DNA of 64,000 nucleotides from Dehalococcoidia bacterium (GTDB taxonomy: Bacteria > Chloroflexota > Dehalococcoidia > E44-bin15), in assembly GCA_035528575.1 (NCBI GenBank), contig DATKYK010000034.1:1-64000 (forward strand). The letters are read 5' to 3'. Positions within the stretch are counted from its first letter, which is position 1, and each line of letters begins with the position of its first letter. Below the pieces are notes generated by a model. The model worked only from the letters and a program-made list of their open reading frames with translations. It searched no databases and was not told the DNA's origin. The position numbers were made by a program, and so were the translations under genes. This document shows, piece by piece, positions 50,549-60,031 of this stretch.

Positions 50549-51094
50549 ATGCTGACAAGGATTTTTGAGGCTCTGGCAACCGTGCTTCTGGTGATGGCTA
50601 TCCTGGTGTCGGTGGGTATCTTCGTTGGCCCGAAGGTCGGCTGGCAGGTCGATGCTGTATATGGCGGCAGCATGGAGCCGGCAATAAAGCTGGGAAGCCT
50701 GGCGGTGATAAGGCCGGTAGAGCCTAAAACCGTTAGCGAGGGAGATATTATCACCTTTGCACCCCCCACCGATACCAGCGTTAGAGTTACCCACAGGGTG
50801 ACGCAGGTGATCGATGGGGAAAGCGGACTGGTATTTCGCACCAAGGGCGATGCCAATGAGGAACCCGATGCTTACACTGTGCCGGCGCAGAATGTCGTGG
50901 GCAGGGTGTGGGTGAGCGTCCCTTACGCGGGATATTTTACGGACTTTGTTAGGAGCACGCTCGGCCTTGGTCTCCTCATCGGCATACCGGCTGCTATCAT
51001 CATCGGGATCGAGCTGAGGAACATTTTTATTGCCTCCAGGGATTTGCGGCGAAAACGTGAAAACGTTATGTTAGACAGGCTTCAAAATGAGTAA
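50549..51094 (+). CDS. sipW: Signal peptidase I, SipW/ER type (family S26B)
   Basis: A 181-residue membrane peptidase with an N-terminal and a C-terminal hydrophobic helix. The catalytic Ser41 lies in GGSMEPAI. His82 in THRV replaces the Lys of bacterial LepB, which marks the ER/archaeal/SipW class, and Asp101 and Asp107 follow in KGDANEEPD. It should cleave the SipW-type signals of the neighbouring TasA-like proteins. The last eight bases overlap the next gene, so the PT-repeat protein is probably coupled to it. Confidence 0.88.
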   Translation: MLTRIFEALATVLLVMAILVSVGIFVGPKVGWQVDAVYGGSMEPAIKLGSLAVIRPVEPKTVSEGDIITFAPPTDTSVRVTHRVTQVIDGESGLVFRTKGDANEEPDAYTVPAQNVVGRVWVSVPYAGYFTDFVRSTLGLGLLIGIPAAIIIGIELRNIFIASRDLRRKRENVMLDRLQNE

Positions 51095-52160
51095 GGTTCG
51101 AATCATATTCATTCTGGGCGTAGCCCTTCTGCTGGTGGTGAACTCGATGCAGCTTTTGCTGACGGCGGCCTCGATGGATGTGGGAGACAGCCGGGCCTAC
51201 TTCAGCGATACGGAGACGACCAGTGTCACCATTCAGGCAGGGGTCTGGTGGCATGAGGCCGATGACCTGGTCGTGGACAAAGATAAGGCCGAGCTGGTTG
51301 GGTCCCCTTATGGTGCTCATACCAGACTTCATGGCATGAAGATTGGAAACGGCGGTGAATATAACATCACCATAGACAAGGTCAAGGTTAGCTGGACTCC
51401 TAATGGGGCGGATATTCGGATAGTGAACATTTGGTTTTGGGGCGAGGTGGAATGGACTGGTGAGAAGCCCTCTGGGACGGAACTGGATATTGGAAATTGC
51501 ACCATTGCACCAGAGGAAAAATACAAGATCGATTTCACCTTCGATGAGAACATGGAGGGGAAGGTTTTCATCATCGATTTCATCATGAGCGATGGCTCAA
51601 TACTACCCGACCCCTTTGGACCGGTTGCTGTGGCGGAGGGAGAGCTTATGCCTACGCCCACACCAGAGCCTACGCCCACCCCAGAGCCAACACCGACGCC
51701 AGAGCCAACACCTACACCGGAGCCTACTCCTACTCCAGAGCCGACGCCGACGCCAGAGCCGACATCCACACCGGAACCAACACCGACGCCAGAGCCGACA
51801 CCCACACCGGAACCAACACCTACGCCCACACCAGAGCCAACACCTACACCGGGTCCAACGCCTACGCCAGAGCCGACACCCACACCCGAGCCAACACCTA
51901 CGCCAGAGCCAACACCCACACCGGAGCCTACACAGACACCAGAGCCAACACCCACACCAGAGCCAACGCCCACACCAGAGCCAACACCTACGCCTGGGCC
52001 AACGCCCACTCCAGAGCCAACGCCCACGCCAGAGCCAACACACACTCCAGAGCCAACGCCTACACCTGGGCCGACACCTACTCCAGAGCCAACGCCCACA
52101 CCGGAGCCAACGCCTACACCGACTCCAGAACCGACACCGGAGCCAACGCCAAGTCCATAG
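51087..52160 (+). CDS. Exported protein with SipW-type N-terminus and long Pro-Thr-Glu repeat tail
   Basis: A 357-residue protein. N-terminal hydrophobic segment ([20 protein letters not shown]), then [13 protein letters not shown], the SipW-type motif. Residues 40-187 form a beta-rich domain. From about residue 188 to the end it is an array of EPTPT-type units, a stiff Pro/Thr tail such as spans cell walls or presents glycans. No LPXTG or C-terminal membrane anchor follows. Coupled to sipW by an eight-base overlap. It may be a minor subunit or anchor of the TasA-like fibre, as TapA is in Bacillus; that is inference. Confidence 0.8.
   Translation: MSKVRIIFILGVALLLVVNSMQLLLTAASMDVGDSRAYFSDTETTSVTIQAGVWWHEADDLVVDKDKAELVGSPYGAHTRLHGMKIGNGGEYNITIDKVKVSWTPNGADIRIVNIWFWGEVEWTGEKPSGTELDIGNCTIAPEEKYKIDFTFDENMEGKVFIIDFIMSDGSILPDPFGPVAVAEGELMPTPTPEPTPTPEPTPTPEPTPTPEPTPTPEPTPTPEPTSTPEPTPTPEPTPTPEPTPTPTPEPTPTPGPTPTPEPTPTPEPTPTPEPTPTPEPTQTPEPTPTPEPTPTPEPTPTPGPTPTPEPTPTPEPTHTPEPTPTPGPTPTPEPTPTPEPTPTPTPEPTPEPTPSP
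51650..52157 (+). repeat. Pro/Thr-coding tandem repeat tract
   Basis: About 500 bases of degenerate repeats around CCAGAGCCAACACCTA, with units of 12 and 18 bases, coding [11 protein letters not shown] few units vary ([19 protein letters not shown]). Such tracts change length easily by slippage. Confidence 0.85.
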
Positions 52161-52271
52161 CGTATACCCAACAGAGGATGGATTACCCACCCGCTAAAAT
52201 GATGGCGATGTCTACCGCGCTCGATTGCCTTCTCACCAACAAGCTCTGTCTGTTTCACCACACATCGGCGA

Positions 52272-52799
52272 TTACGGCCAAACACCCTGGTAGTCATCAG
52301 ACGCATCGCTGCTGCAACCGCCACCATTGGCATCGGTATTTTTGCACACGGAGATCACCTCTCCCCTGGTTCCGATAGCCCAAGTGTAGTGCGCCTCAGT
52401 CTCACAGCCGGTGCAACTTGCATTTCCCGACCCAGCGCAGTTGTCGTCGTCCTCAGCGGTACCCTGCCAGCAACCGGTAGGCACCTTTGTTAGTAGTCCC
52501 TCTGGGCCGGTCAGCGCGCAGATGTCAATGATGTTGTAGGGGTCCCCATCTATATTAATTGTAGTGCCGGTTACGGGGAAACTCGCAGATGAAATCAGGT
52601 GGACGATGACTGCGTTCTGTATTTGAGACCTGACCTCGTCGTAAGCGATTTGACGGGCCCGGTCGGCTATACCACCAGCGGATAGGACTACTATACTGGC
52701 GAGGATGGATATTATTATCAGCACGATCAGGAGTTCTATCAGGGTGAAGCCACGCTTGCCGCCAGGGCGCATGAGCCCTAAATTCTTTATACGTTTCAT
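52272..52799 (-). CDS. Type IV prepilin / pseudopilin
   Basis: A 176-residue prepilin. The leader MKRIKNLGLMRPGGKRG is followed by the PilD cleavage site Gly17-Phe18 and the hydrophobic helix FTLIELLIVLIIISILASIV, with the conserved Glu at mature position 5 (Glu22). The C-terminal globular part is Cys-rich (CWQGT..., CAGSG, CTGCE, CSSD) and Ala/Gly-rich. ATG 52799 is used, with AAAGGAG upstream; the GTG at 52805 in the same frame is possible. It fits with PilT at 42703, but no other pilus genes are close. Confidence 0.85.
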   Translation of the reverse strand: MKRIKNLGLMRPGGKRGFTLIELLIVLIIISILASIVVLSAGGIADRARQIAYDEVRSQIQNAVIVHLISSASFPVTGTTINIDGDPYNIIDICALTGPEGLLTKVPTGCWQGTAEDDDNCAGSGNASCTGCETEAHYTWAIGTRGEVISVCKNTDANGGGCSSDASDDYQGVWP

Positions 52800-52843
52800 A
52801 TCCACGCGTCTCCTTTCAATACATAAACATGCTTTTAAAGATA

Positions 52844-52969
52844 GAGACTGCTGAAATAGTCTCAATCAACCCCCTCATCCCCCAATCTTGGGGGACTTTT
52901 TAAAGCTGCCCCGATACATCGGGGAGACCCCCGGCAGGAAGTATCCTACACCTCTTTTTCAGCGGTCTC
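52844..52969 (-). mobile_element. MITE-like repeat, copy 4 (126 bp, reversed)
   Basis: Reverse-orientation copy. Its ends read GAGACTGCTGAAATAG and, at the other side, the complement of GAGACCGCTGAAAAAG. It combines the GCAGGA hairpin of copies 1 and 3 with a CCCCGAT/ATCGGGG segment as in copy 2. Flanks AGATA and ATATA may be a mutated target duplication. It lies just upstream of the prepilin gene and may carry or alter its promoter. Confidence 0.8.
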
Positions 52970-53010
52970 ATATAGTACAATGTAGTTATTTCCCCCGTCT
53001 ACCTTTCGAA

Positions 53011-53550
53011 TTAGCGGGTGGGTTTTCCGAAGCGTTCCCACTCGCTATAGACGCAGCCGCAGTACTTCTGGTGGTATAGATTCAGCTCCCTCGATAGGCG
53101 CTGGCTTTCCCTGAAGCCAGTTCGAAAATCCTCGTAGTGAAAATCGATGCCCTGCTCTTTCGCCGCCGTTTCACCGACCTCGCGCAGCAGCTCATGCTTC
53201 TGATAGAGGCTGATCAGCAGCGTGGTGGTGAAGCTGGTAAAACCCTTCTCGCGGGCAACTGCGGCGGTCCTTCTGAGGCGCATCTTAAAGCAGTCTCCGC
53301 AGCGCTCATCCTCGTGTCCCACCACCGCCCGGAAGTAGGCGATCATATCGTAGCCCTCTGTAGCGATGAGCGGTAGCTCCACTAACTGTGCCAGAGTGCG
53401 CATCGCCTCCAGGCGACTACGGTGCTCGGTGAAGGGGTGGATGTTGGGGTTGTACCAGAAAGCGGTTACCTGAAACCCCTCTTCCCTGAGCCGGTTCACC
53501 GTATAGGTGGCACAGGGGCCGCAGCAGCAATGAAGCAGGATTTGGTTCAT
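53011..53550 (-). CDS. queH: Epoxyqueuosine reductase QueH
   Basis: A 179-residue QueH (DUF208) protein: CCCGPC at residues 8-13, DERCGDCFKMRL and the C-terminal KYCGCVYSE supply the Cys residues for the [4Fe-4S]-iron centre and redox pair. It reduces epoxyqueuosine to queuosine in tRNA, replacing cobalamin-dependent QueG. The queuine transglycosylase Tgt, an earlier step, is encoded at 57609. Confidence 0.92.
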   Translation of the reverse strand: MNQILLHCCCGPCATYTVNRLREEGFQVTAFWYNPNIHPFTEHRSRLEAMRTLAQLVELPLIATEGYDMIAYFRAVVGHEDERCGDCFKMRLRRTAAVAREKGFTSFTTTLLISLYQKHELLREVGETAAKEQGIDFHYEDFRTGFRESQRLSRELNLYHQKYCGCVYSEWERFGKPTR

Positions 53551-53619
53551 TTCGTGTCTCGGAATTTAGATTTGCCCTGGACGGTAGTTGCCAAGGTTAC
53601 TTAAAAAGTCTTGGAAAAT

Positions 53620-54663
53620 TCATGTTTGCTCGAACAGGCCTAGCTGTGGTGGCTGTTTGTAGGGCAGCCCCAGGTGCTCATATGCGTGGCGGGTCACCGC
53701 CCTTCCCCTGGGGGTTCGCTCCAGAAAGCCCAACTGCAACAGGTATGGCTCATAGACATCCATAATAGTATCGGCCTCCTCGCTTATGGAGGCGGCGATA
53801 GTGTCCAGCCCCACCGGCCCGCCATCGAATTTCTGGATAATGGTCAGCAGTACCTTGTGGTCCAGTTCATCCAACCCCAGTTTGTCCACCTCAAGCCGGG
53901 ATAGTGCCTCGAGAGACACCTTCTGGGTGATCACCCCCTCCGCTATCACCTGGGCGTAGTCCCTGACCCTCCTGAGCAGGCGATTCGCCACCCTGGGTGT
54001 GCCTCGGGAGCGTCGTGCTATCTCACTGATGCCACCCTCCTCGGCCTCGATCCCCATTATGCGCGCCGAGCGCCTGATTATTGCTGCAATGGACTCCTCA
54101 TCGTAGAAATCGAGTCGATAGACCACTCCAAACCTGTCCCTGAGCGGTGGACTGAGCATGGCGAAGCGAGTAGTGGCCCCGATCAGGGTGAATCTGGGCA
54201 GATTGAGTCGCAGGTTCCTTGCCCCCGGCCCCTTGCCCAGGATGAGGTCAAGCACGAAGTCCTCCATCGTGGGGTAGAGTTTCTCCTCCACCGCCCGGTT
54301 GAGGCGGTGGATCTCGTCAATGAATAAGACATCGTTCTCTTTGAGGCTGGTGATGATGGCGGCGATATCTCCGGTGCGCTCTACCGCGGGTCCTGAGGTG
54401 GTCCTGATGTTCACCCTCATCTCGGCGGCGATGATGTTGGCCAGCGTGGTTTTACCCAGGCCCGGGGGTCCGTATAGCAGGATATGATCCAGTGGTTCAC
54501 CTCTGCCCTGGGCGGCGGCGATGGCGATCTTCAGGTTATCCTTTACCTTCTCCTGCCCTAGAAAATCGGTAATACGCTTGGGGCGTAGGGTGGTATCCAG
54601 GGAGACATCCTCCTCCTTGGGCTTCCCCGATACAACTCGCTCCGTGCCATCTTGTGAAGACAT
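53620..54663 (-). CDS. ruvB: Holliday junction ATPase RuvB
   Basis: A 347-residue AAA+ helicase: Walker [10 protein letters not shown] at residues 65-73, Walker [10 protein letters not shown], arginine finger region, and a C-terminal winged-helix domain ending [21 protein letters not shown]. It drives branch migration with RuvA at Holliday junctions. The start codon lies only six bases after a good -10 box and has no ribosome binding site, so its message is probably leaderless. Confidence 0.95.
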   Translation of the reverse strand: MSSQDGTERVVSGKPKEEDVSLDTTLRPKRITDFLGQEKVKDNLKIAIAAAQGRGEPLDHILLYGPPGLGKTTLANIIAAEMRVNIRTTSGPAVERTGDIAAIITSLKENDVLFIDEIHRLNRAVEEKLYPTMEDFVLDLILGKGPGARNLRLNLPRFTLIGATTRFAMLSPPLRDRFGVVYRLDFYDEESIAAIIRRSARIMGIEAEEGGISEIARRSRGTPRVANRLLRRVRDYAQVIAEGVITQKVSLEALSRLEVDKLGLDELDHKVLLTIIQKFDGGPVGLDTIAASISEEADTIMDVYEPYLLQLGFLERTPRGRAVTRHAYEHLGLPYKQPPQLGLFEQT

Positions 54664-54669
54664 CGATTT

Positions 54670-54698
54670 ATTATAATAATTTGGCTACCATTAATCAA
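54670..54698 (-). promoter_or_regulatory. ruvB promoter, giving a leaderless mRNA
   Basis: On the minus strand TTGATT (54693-54698), 17 bases, TATAAT (54670-54675). The ATG at 54663 begins seven bases after the -10 box, where transcription should start. Confidence 0.7.
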
Positions 54699-54789
54699 AC
54701 GATTCTTGTGCGGTGTCCAGGACATTCTAAGCACTTTTCAGGCTATGGAGTGGGAGAAGTATGAGAGCTAGACCCCGTATATTCCCCGA

Positions 54790-54818
54790 TTGACACCTAT
54801 CTAAAGATAGGATAAACT
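54790..54818 (+). promoter_or_regulatory. Promoter with palindromic operator for the methylmalonyl-CoA mutase operon
   Basis: TTGACA (54790-54795), 17 bases, TAAACT (54813-54818). Almost the whole spacer is a perfect palindrome, CCTATCT-AA-AGATAGG (54796-54811). A repressor bound there would occlude polymerase. The start codon is about 40 bases downstream. Confidence 0.7.
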
Positions 54819-54860
54819 CAAGCTAGTTAATTCGTTCACAATCTATAAGTGGGAGGTGCT

Positions 54861-56516
54861 ATGCCGAGCAAAAGCAAGCATGAATGGCAGGATACGGCGC
54901 TGGCAAAGGCGCTACAAAAGGCCCCTGAGCGACAGGAGCGATTCGAGTTTACATCGGGAACAGAGGTTAAGGCCCTGTACGCCCCTGAGGACCTCGATGG
55001 GCAGGACTACAGTGAGCGCATTGGCTACCCTGGCGAGTACCCCTTCACCCGTGGCATCCAGCCTACTATGTATCGGGGAAGGCTTTGGACAATGCGGCAG
55101 TACGCCGGGTTTGCCTCCGCCGAGGAGTCAAACGAGCGATATCGCTATCTGCTGGAGCAGGGGCAAACCGGTCTGAGCATTGCCTTTGATCTTCCCACCC
55201 AGATCGGCTATGATTCCGACCATCCGCTTGCCCGGGGAGAGATCGGGAAGGTCGGTGTTGCCATCGACACGCTGGGTGATATGGAGGTGCTGTTTCAGCA
55301 GATCCCCCTGGATAGGGTGAGCACATCGATGACGATAAATTCCACTGCCCCTGTCCTGCTGGCGATGTATATTGCCCTGGCGCAAAAGCGGGGGGTTGAC
55401 CCGGCGAAGCTCAATGGCACCATTCAGAACGATATACTGAAGGAGTATGTCGCTCGCGGTACTTATATATTGCCGCCCCGCCCCTCTATGAGGTTGATCA
55501 CCGATATATTCAAATACTGCGGGGAGTATGTGCCGCGCTGGAACACCATCAGCATTAGTGGATACCACATCAGGGAGGCGGGGGCTACAGCAGCTCAAGA
55601 GCTGGCCTTCACCCTGGCCAATGGCATCGCCTATGTTCAGGCTGCCATTGACGTAGGGCTCGACGTGGATGACTTCGCCGGTAGGCTTTCCTTCTTCTTT
55701 GCCAGCCACAACAACCTGTTTGAGGAGGTAGCCAAGTTTCGGGCGGCTCGCCGCTTGTGGGCCAGGATCATGAAGGAGCGCTTCGGCGCTAAGGATCCCC
55801 GCTCCTGGATGTTGCGTTTTCATACCCAGACCGGTGGCTGCACTCTCACCGCACAGCAGCCCGATAATAATGTAATCCGCACCACGATGCAGGCGCTGGC
55901 CGCTGTCCTGGGGGGGACACAGTCGCTGCATACCAACTCCCGCGACGAGGCCTATGCCACGCCCAGCGAGGAGGCGGTAACCATTGCCCTGAGAACTCAG
56001 CAGGTGCTGGCCTATGAGAGCGGGGTTGCCGATAGCGTGGATCCGCTGGCGGGCTCGTATTTTGTGGAGTCGCTGACCGATACGCTGGAGGCGGAGGCGA
56101 TGGAGTATATCGAGAGGATAGATAGTATGGGCGGCGCGCTGGCGGCCATCGAGCAGGGATTCCCGCAACGGGAGATTCAGGAAAGCTCATATCGCTATCA
56201 GAAGGATATCGAGAGCGAGAAGCGGGTCGTGGTCGGGGTTAACAAGTTCGTCTCCTCCTATCCCAAGCCGAGCGGTCTGCTTCGTCTCGATCCCGAAGTG
56301 GCGAAGCGGCAGAAGGAACGCCTGGCCCGGGTGAAACAGGAACGGAACGGCGATGCAGTGGGCGCTGCCCTGAAGAAGCTCGAAGGGGCTGCCCGCGGAA
56401 CTGAGAATACCATGCCTGCCTTTCTGGAGTGCGTGGCAGCCTATGCTACCATTGGCGAGATATGCGATGTGCTGCGGGGTGTCTTCGGGGAGCAGCGGGA
56501 AATCGCTGCATTCTAG
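54861..56516 (+). CDS. mcmA1: Methylmalonyl-CoA mutase, large (catalytic) subunit
   Basis: A 551-residue TIM-barrel mutase subunit with the family N-terminus ([19 protein letters not shown] and [25 protein letters not shown]), the central [25 protein letters not shown] and [32 protein letters not shown]. The B12 domain is a separate gene (57101), as in archaea and many anaerobes. It interconverts methylmalonyl-CoA and succinyl-CoA. ATG 54861 follows GGGAGGT. First gene of the mutase-epimerase-B12 subunit operon. Confidence 0.93.
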   Translation: MPSKSKHEWQDTALAKALQKAPERQERFEFTSGTEVKALYAPEDLDGQDYSERIGYPGEYPFTRGIQPTMYRGRLWTMRQYAGFASAEESNERYRYLLEQGQTGLSIAFDLPTQIGYDSDHPLARGEIGKVGVAIDTLGDMEVLFQQIPLDRVSTSMTINSTAPVLLAMYIALAQKRGVDPAKLNGTIQNDILKEYVARGTYILPPRPSMRLITDIFKYCGEYVPRWNTISISGYHIREAGATAAQELAFTLANGIAYVQAAIDVGLDVDDFAGRLSFFFASHNNLFEEVAKFRAARRLWARIMKERFGAKDPRSWMLRFHTQTGGCTLTAQQPDNNVIRTTMQALAAVLGGTQSLHTNSRDEAYATPSEEAVTIALRTQQVLAYESGVADSVDPLAGSYFVESLTDTLEAEAMEYIERIDSMGGALAAIEQGFPQREIQESSYRYQKDIESEKRVVVGVNKFVSSYPKPSGLLRLDPEVAKRQKERLARVKQERNGDAVGAALKKLEGAARGTENTMPAFLECVAAYATIGEICDVLRGVFGEQREIAAF

Positions 56517-56685
56517 GTGTTTTGCCGTATGAATAAAGCGTTGGAAGGAGAGGAAGTTGTCGGCGCTAATCTGCGGAGTATTTCACTTGATTGCTTTATG
56601 AAAAGGATAATGCAAGTAAAGCAAATCGAGTATCCTGGATACAGGTAACCTAAGCGCGAGAAAGGCGAAAAAGAGGAGGCAAAAG

Positions 56686-57084
56686 GTGCTTAAGAAGGTT
56701 GATCATATAGCGATTGCGGTAAAGAGTCTCTATGAGGCGCTGGGGGTCTTTGACAGCGTCCTGGGGCTAAAGGTGGAGCATATCGAGGATATCCCCGACC
56801 AGGGGGTTAAGGCGGCAACTGTCCATGTGGGCGACACCAGTATCGAGTTTCTGGAGCCCACTGACCCCCAGGGGGGGGTGGCTAAATTCATTGAGAGGAA
56901 GGGGGAGGGCATTCATCATATCTGTATCGAGGTGGACAACATCGATGAGGAGCTCAAGTCACTGGCGGCAAAGGGCGTGGAGCTTATCGATAGGCATGCA
57001 AGAGATGGACTAGCTGGTAAGATCGGCTTCCTGCATCCCCGTTCAACCAAAGGGGTGCTCATCGAGCTGGTTGAGAAGGTCTGA
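56686..57084 (+). CDS. mce: Methylmalonyl-CoA epimerase
   Basis: A 132-residue vicinal-oxygen-chelate protein starting [17 protein letters not shown], with [32 protein letters not shown] and a final VLIELVEK. His7, the His in IHHI and Glu in the last strand bind the metal. It interconverts the methylmalonyl-CoA epimers so the mutase can use both. GTG 56686 follows GAGGAGG. It lies 169 bases after the mutase gene and 16 before the B12 subunit. Confidence 0.92.
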   Translation: MLKKVDHIAIAVKSLYEALGVFDSVLGLKVEHIEDIPDQGVKAATVHVGDTSIEFLEPTDPQGGVAKFIERKGEGIHHICIEVDNIDEELKSLAAKGVELIDRHARDGLAGKIGFLHPRSTKGVLIELVEKV

Positions 57085-57100
57085 GATAGGAAGGATTATC

Positions 57101-57502
57101 ATGGCAGAAACCATCAGAGTGTTGATTAGCAAGCCGGGCCTGGATGGACACGACCGGGGAGCCAAGTACGTGGTGCGTATCCTGCGCGATGCAGGAATGG
57201 AGGTTATCTATAGTGGGCTTCGCCAGACACCGGAGATGATCGCTGAAACCGCCCTGCAGGAGGACGTGGATGTTGTGGGCCTCAGCATTCTTTCCGGTGC
57301 GCACCGGGACCTCCTCCCCGCCATTATGGAGCAGATCAAAGAGAGGGGGCTGGATGTCACCGTGGTTGCGGGTGGAATAATCCCGGAGGATGATATCCCC
57401 TTGCTTGAGCAGATAGGAGTTAGTGCCGTCTTCGGCCCCGGCACGCCATCGCAGGAGATTGTAGACTATATCAGGGGCGCTGTAGTGTCAGAGAAGGCGT
57501 GA
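57101..57502 (+). CDS. mcmA2: Methylmalonyl-CoA mutase, small (B12-binding) subunit
   Basis: A 133-residue cobalamin-binding domain. The motif [14 protein letters not shown] carries Asp15-x-His17-x-x-Gly20, where His binds cobalt from below; GLSILSGAH and [11 protein letters not shown] complete the nucleotide-loop pocket. It works with the 54861 subunit. ATG 57101 follows ATAGGAAGG; an upstream in-frame start at 57071 would overlap the epimerase gene. Confidence 0.92.
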   Translation: MAETIRVLISKPGLDGHDRGAKYVVRILRDAGMEVIYSGLRQTPEMIAETALQEDVDVVGLSILSGAHRDLLPAIMEQIKERGLDVTVVAGGIIPEDDIPLLEQIGVSAVFGPGTPSQEIVDYIRGAVVSEKA

Positions 57503-57608
57503 TAGGTAGGTTAGATAGCGAAGCGGCAGGTGAAACTAAACTTCCCCCGGAGCTGGTTGCCGAGCGGGTAATCTATATATAGTCTCACCATTAGTGAATT
57601 GATCATAG

Positions 57609-58802
57609 TTAAGCATCTCCATTGCTAGCGTCAATACCAGACTTTTTGCCCCGCCACTTCATTCCCTTCTCTCTTTGGGATAGCCTCACCGCTTCATCGG
57701 TAGGCCGGTAGCTGGCGAGGAATGAATCCTTAAATGAGGGGAAGCTCCCGTTAGTTATGCTCCTCCGCATCTCTTCCATAAGCCTCATTATAAAGCGCAG
57801 GTTGTGGATGGTGGCGAGCCGGTAGGCCAGAAGCTCCTCGCAGCGGAAAAGGTGATGAATGTAGGCTGTGGAGAAGTTTTGGCAGGTATAGCAGTCGCAC
57901 CCCTCATCCAGAGGGATGTCACGATCCCTGAAGTGAGCGTTCCTTATGATTTTCCTGCCGTTACGGGTGAAGAACCCTCCGTTTCTGGCGATGCGGGTGG
58001 GCAGGGCGCTATCGAAGATGTCGATCCCCATCGAGACGCCAGCGACGAGGTCCTCAGGTGAGCCTACACCCATTAGATAGCGAGGCTTGTCCTCGGGGAG
58101 CAGTGATACTGTCTCCTCCACGATAGAGTAGGTTACCTGCTTGGGCTCGCCAATGCTCAGCCCCCCGATGGCATAGCCATCAAAGCCTGAGGCGGTAAGG
58201 AAGTTCGCTGAATGGCGGCGAAGCTCCATGAAGGCGCCTCCCTGAACTATCCCGTAGAGGGCTTGGTCTACCCTTTGCCTGCTCCTCTGGCACCTCTCTG
58301 CCCAGAGATGGGTTCTTTCTACCGCCTCCTGTACCGCGTTGTGGTCGTCGGTATAAGGGGGGCACTCATCGAAGGCCATGATAATATCGGCACCCAGCGC
58401 CTCCTGGAACTGTATGGAGAGCTCCGGGGTGATGAAGTGCTCGCTGCCATCGATATGGGAGCGGAAGAGCACCCCATCGTCGCTTACCCGGCGCAGGTGG
58501 GCCAGGCTGAGGACCTGGTAGCCTCCGCTATCGGTAAGCAGGGGGCCGGACCAGCTCATGAAGCGATGCAGACCCCCCAGCTTCTCGATGACCGCGATGC
58601 CGGGCCTGAGGTAGAGATGGTAGGTGTTCCCCAGAACTATATTTGTACCCAGGGCGGAGAACTCCTGGGGGGTAAGGGATTTAACCGTTGCCTGGCTGCC
58701 CACCGGAATGAAAGCAGGGGTCGGCACCAAGCCGTGGTGGGTGGTGAGCATGCCGGCGCGCGCCCCGGTACGGGGGCAGGATTTTATTAACTCAAAGCTC
58801 AA
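57609..58802 (-). CDS. tgt: tRNA-guanine transglycosylase
   Basis: A 397-residue TIM-barrel enzyme that swaps guanine 34 for a queuosine precursor in tRNA. Visible are VGSQATVKSLTPQEF, SWSGPLLTDSGGYQVLSLA with the first catalytic Asp, the second Asp in VSMGIDIFDSALPTR, and the zinc site CDCYTCQNFS...HHLF. It pairs with QueH in queuosine formation. It is followed upstream by an acyl-CoA dehydrogenase gene with only three bases between, so the two are cotranscribed. Confidence 0.94.
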   Translation of the reverse strand: MSFELIKSCPRTGARAGMLTTHHGLVPTPAFIPVGSQATVKSLTPQEFSALGTNIVLGNTYHLYLRPGIAVIEKLGGLHRFMSWSGPLLTDSGGYQVLSLAHLRRVSDDGVLFRSHIDGSEHFITPELSIQFQEALGADIIMAFDECPPYTDDHNAVQEAVERTHLWAERCQRSRQRVDQALYGIVQGGAFMELRRHSANFLTASGFDGYAIGGLSIGEPKQVTYSIVEETVSLLPEDKPRYLMGVGSPEDLVAGVSMGIDIFDSALPTRIARNGGFFTRNGRKIIRNAHFRDRDIPLDEGCDCYTCQNFSTAYIHHLFRCEELLAYRLATIHNLRFIMRLMEEMRRSITNGSFPSFKDSFLASYRPTDEAVRLSQREKGMKWRGKKSGIDASNGDA

Positions 58803-58805
58803 CTC

Positions 58806-59948
58806 TCAGCCCTTTTCCTGCAGGAGGTGATCGGCAATGATTACCCGCTGTATCTCGGAGACCCCTTCATAGATCTCGGTAAGCTTGGCATCCCGATACA
58901 GCCGTTCGATCTCCATATCCTTCATGTATCCGTAAGCCCCATGGACCTGCATCGCCATACCGGTAACCTCGACCGCTGCCTGAGAGGCGAAAAGCTTCGC
59001 TGTTGCCGATTCCTTCGCTATTTTACCTCCCCCGTCGCGGAGAGAGGCTGCCCTATAGGTCAGCCACCGTGACGCCTCCACTCGCGATGTCATCTCGGCG
59101 AGCAGCCACTTTATCGAGAGCAGCTCCGCTATGGGATTGCCATGGGCCTTCCTATCCTGCGCATAGTTTAAGGCGAGCTCCAGGGCGCCCTGTCCCACCC
59201 CCACCGCCTCGGCGGCCACCGCCAGTTTCCCCACACTTATCGCCTCCAGCATGATCCCATAACCTGCGGCCGGCTCGTCGAGCAGGTTCCCCCTGGGCAC
59301 CCGAACATCGTCGAGGTAAATCACCGCAGGGGAGAGCCCCCTCACCCCCAGGGTCTCGCAGGGTTGTCGCATGTTGTATCCCGGGGAGGAAGTATCTACG
59401 ATGAAGGCGCTCAACCGCCCCTTTTCATCCTTTTCGTTCCTGGCAAAGACCACCGCCACCTGAGACGCTGGGGCAAGAGCGACAAACTGCTTCTGACCGC
59501 TGATGATGAAGTCATCGCCATCGGGTCGGGCCCGGGTCTCGATGGCCCTGGGGTCGGAGCCGGTTGCCGCTTCGGTGAAGGCGAAGGAGGAGAGCCTCTC
59601 TCCTTTAGTAAGGGGAACGAGGAATCTCTGCTTTTGCTCTTCGCTGCCGTAGCGGAAGATGCTCTCCTCAGCCAGGCTGTTTACCCCGATAATGGCTCCG
59701 GCAACCATGGCAATGCGGCAGAGTTGCTCGATAACCAGTACGTAGCCGATGTACCCCGCGCCCGCGCCCCCGTATCCGGGAGGATAGGGCAGCCCGAAGT
59801 ATCCCATGCTGCCCATCTCCCCGGCCAGCTCGAAGGGGAACTCGCACTTGCGATCGATCTCCATCGCCACCGGCCTCACCGACTTATGGGCAAAGTCCCT
59901 GGCAGTGCCCTGGATCATTTTTTCTTGCTCGCCCAGATTAAAGTCCAT
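58806..59948 (-). CDS. Acyl-CoA dehydrogenase, short/branched-chain type
   Basis: A 380-residue acyl-CoA dehydrogenase: N-terminal helical domain, FAFTEAATGSDPRAIETRA with flavin contacts, RGLSPAVIYLDDVRVPRGNLL, and a C-terminal QVHGAYGYMKDMEIERLYRDAKLTEIYEGVSEIQRVIIADHLL. The Glu of IYEGVSEIQR is where the catalytic base lies in short-chain and related members. It starts at ATG 59948. Position next to tgt is unlikely to mean functional linkage; it more likely serves general beta-oxidation. Confidence 0.9.
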   Translation of the reverse strand: MDFNLGEQEKMIQGTARDFAHKSVRPVAMEIDRKCEFPFELAGEMGSMGYFGLPYPPGYGGAGAGYIGYVLVIEQLCRIAMVAGAIIGVNSLAEESIFRYGSEEQKQRFLVPLTKGERLSSFAFTEAATGSDPRAIETRARPDGDDFIISGQKQFVALAPASQVAVVFARNEKDEKGRLSAFIVDTSSPGYNMRQPCETLGVRGLSPAVIYLDDVRVPRGNLLDEPAAGYGIMLEAISVGKLAVAAEAVGVGQGALELALNYAQDRKAHGNPIAELLSIKWLLAEMTSRVEASRWLTYRAASLRDGGGKIAKESATAKLFASQAAVEVTGMAMQVHGAYGYMKDMEIERLYRDAKLTEIYEGVSEIQRVIIADHLLQEKG

Positions 59949-60031
59949 TTTTTCGTCCTAAATGAAGGTTTTTCGTATTGACTAAGTCTGGAATAGGTTG
60001 AAGCCCTTTTCTAGTTATCATTAAGGTCTCC

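Noticed and set aside
51329-52333. Long minus-strand frame coding Gly-Val repeats opposite the PT-repeat gene
   Set aside because: It is the mirror of the Pro-Thr repeat DNA, has no ribosome binding site or domain, and the plus-strand gene has a clear signal sequence and operon position.
55128-56168. 346-codon minus-strand frame inside the methylmalonyl-CoA mutase gene
   Set aside because: It lies wholly within a well-conserved gene on the other strand and resembles no family; it arises from codon bias.
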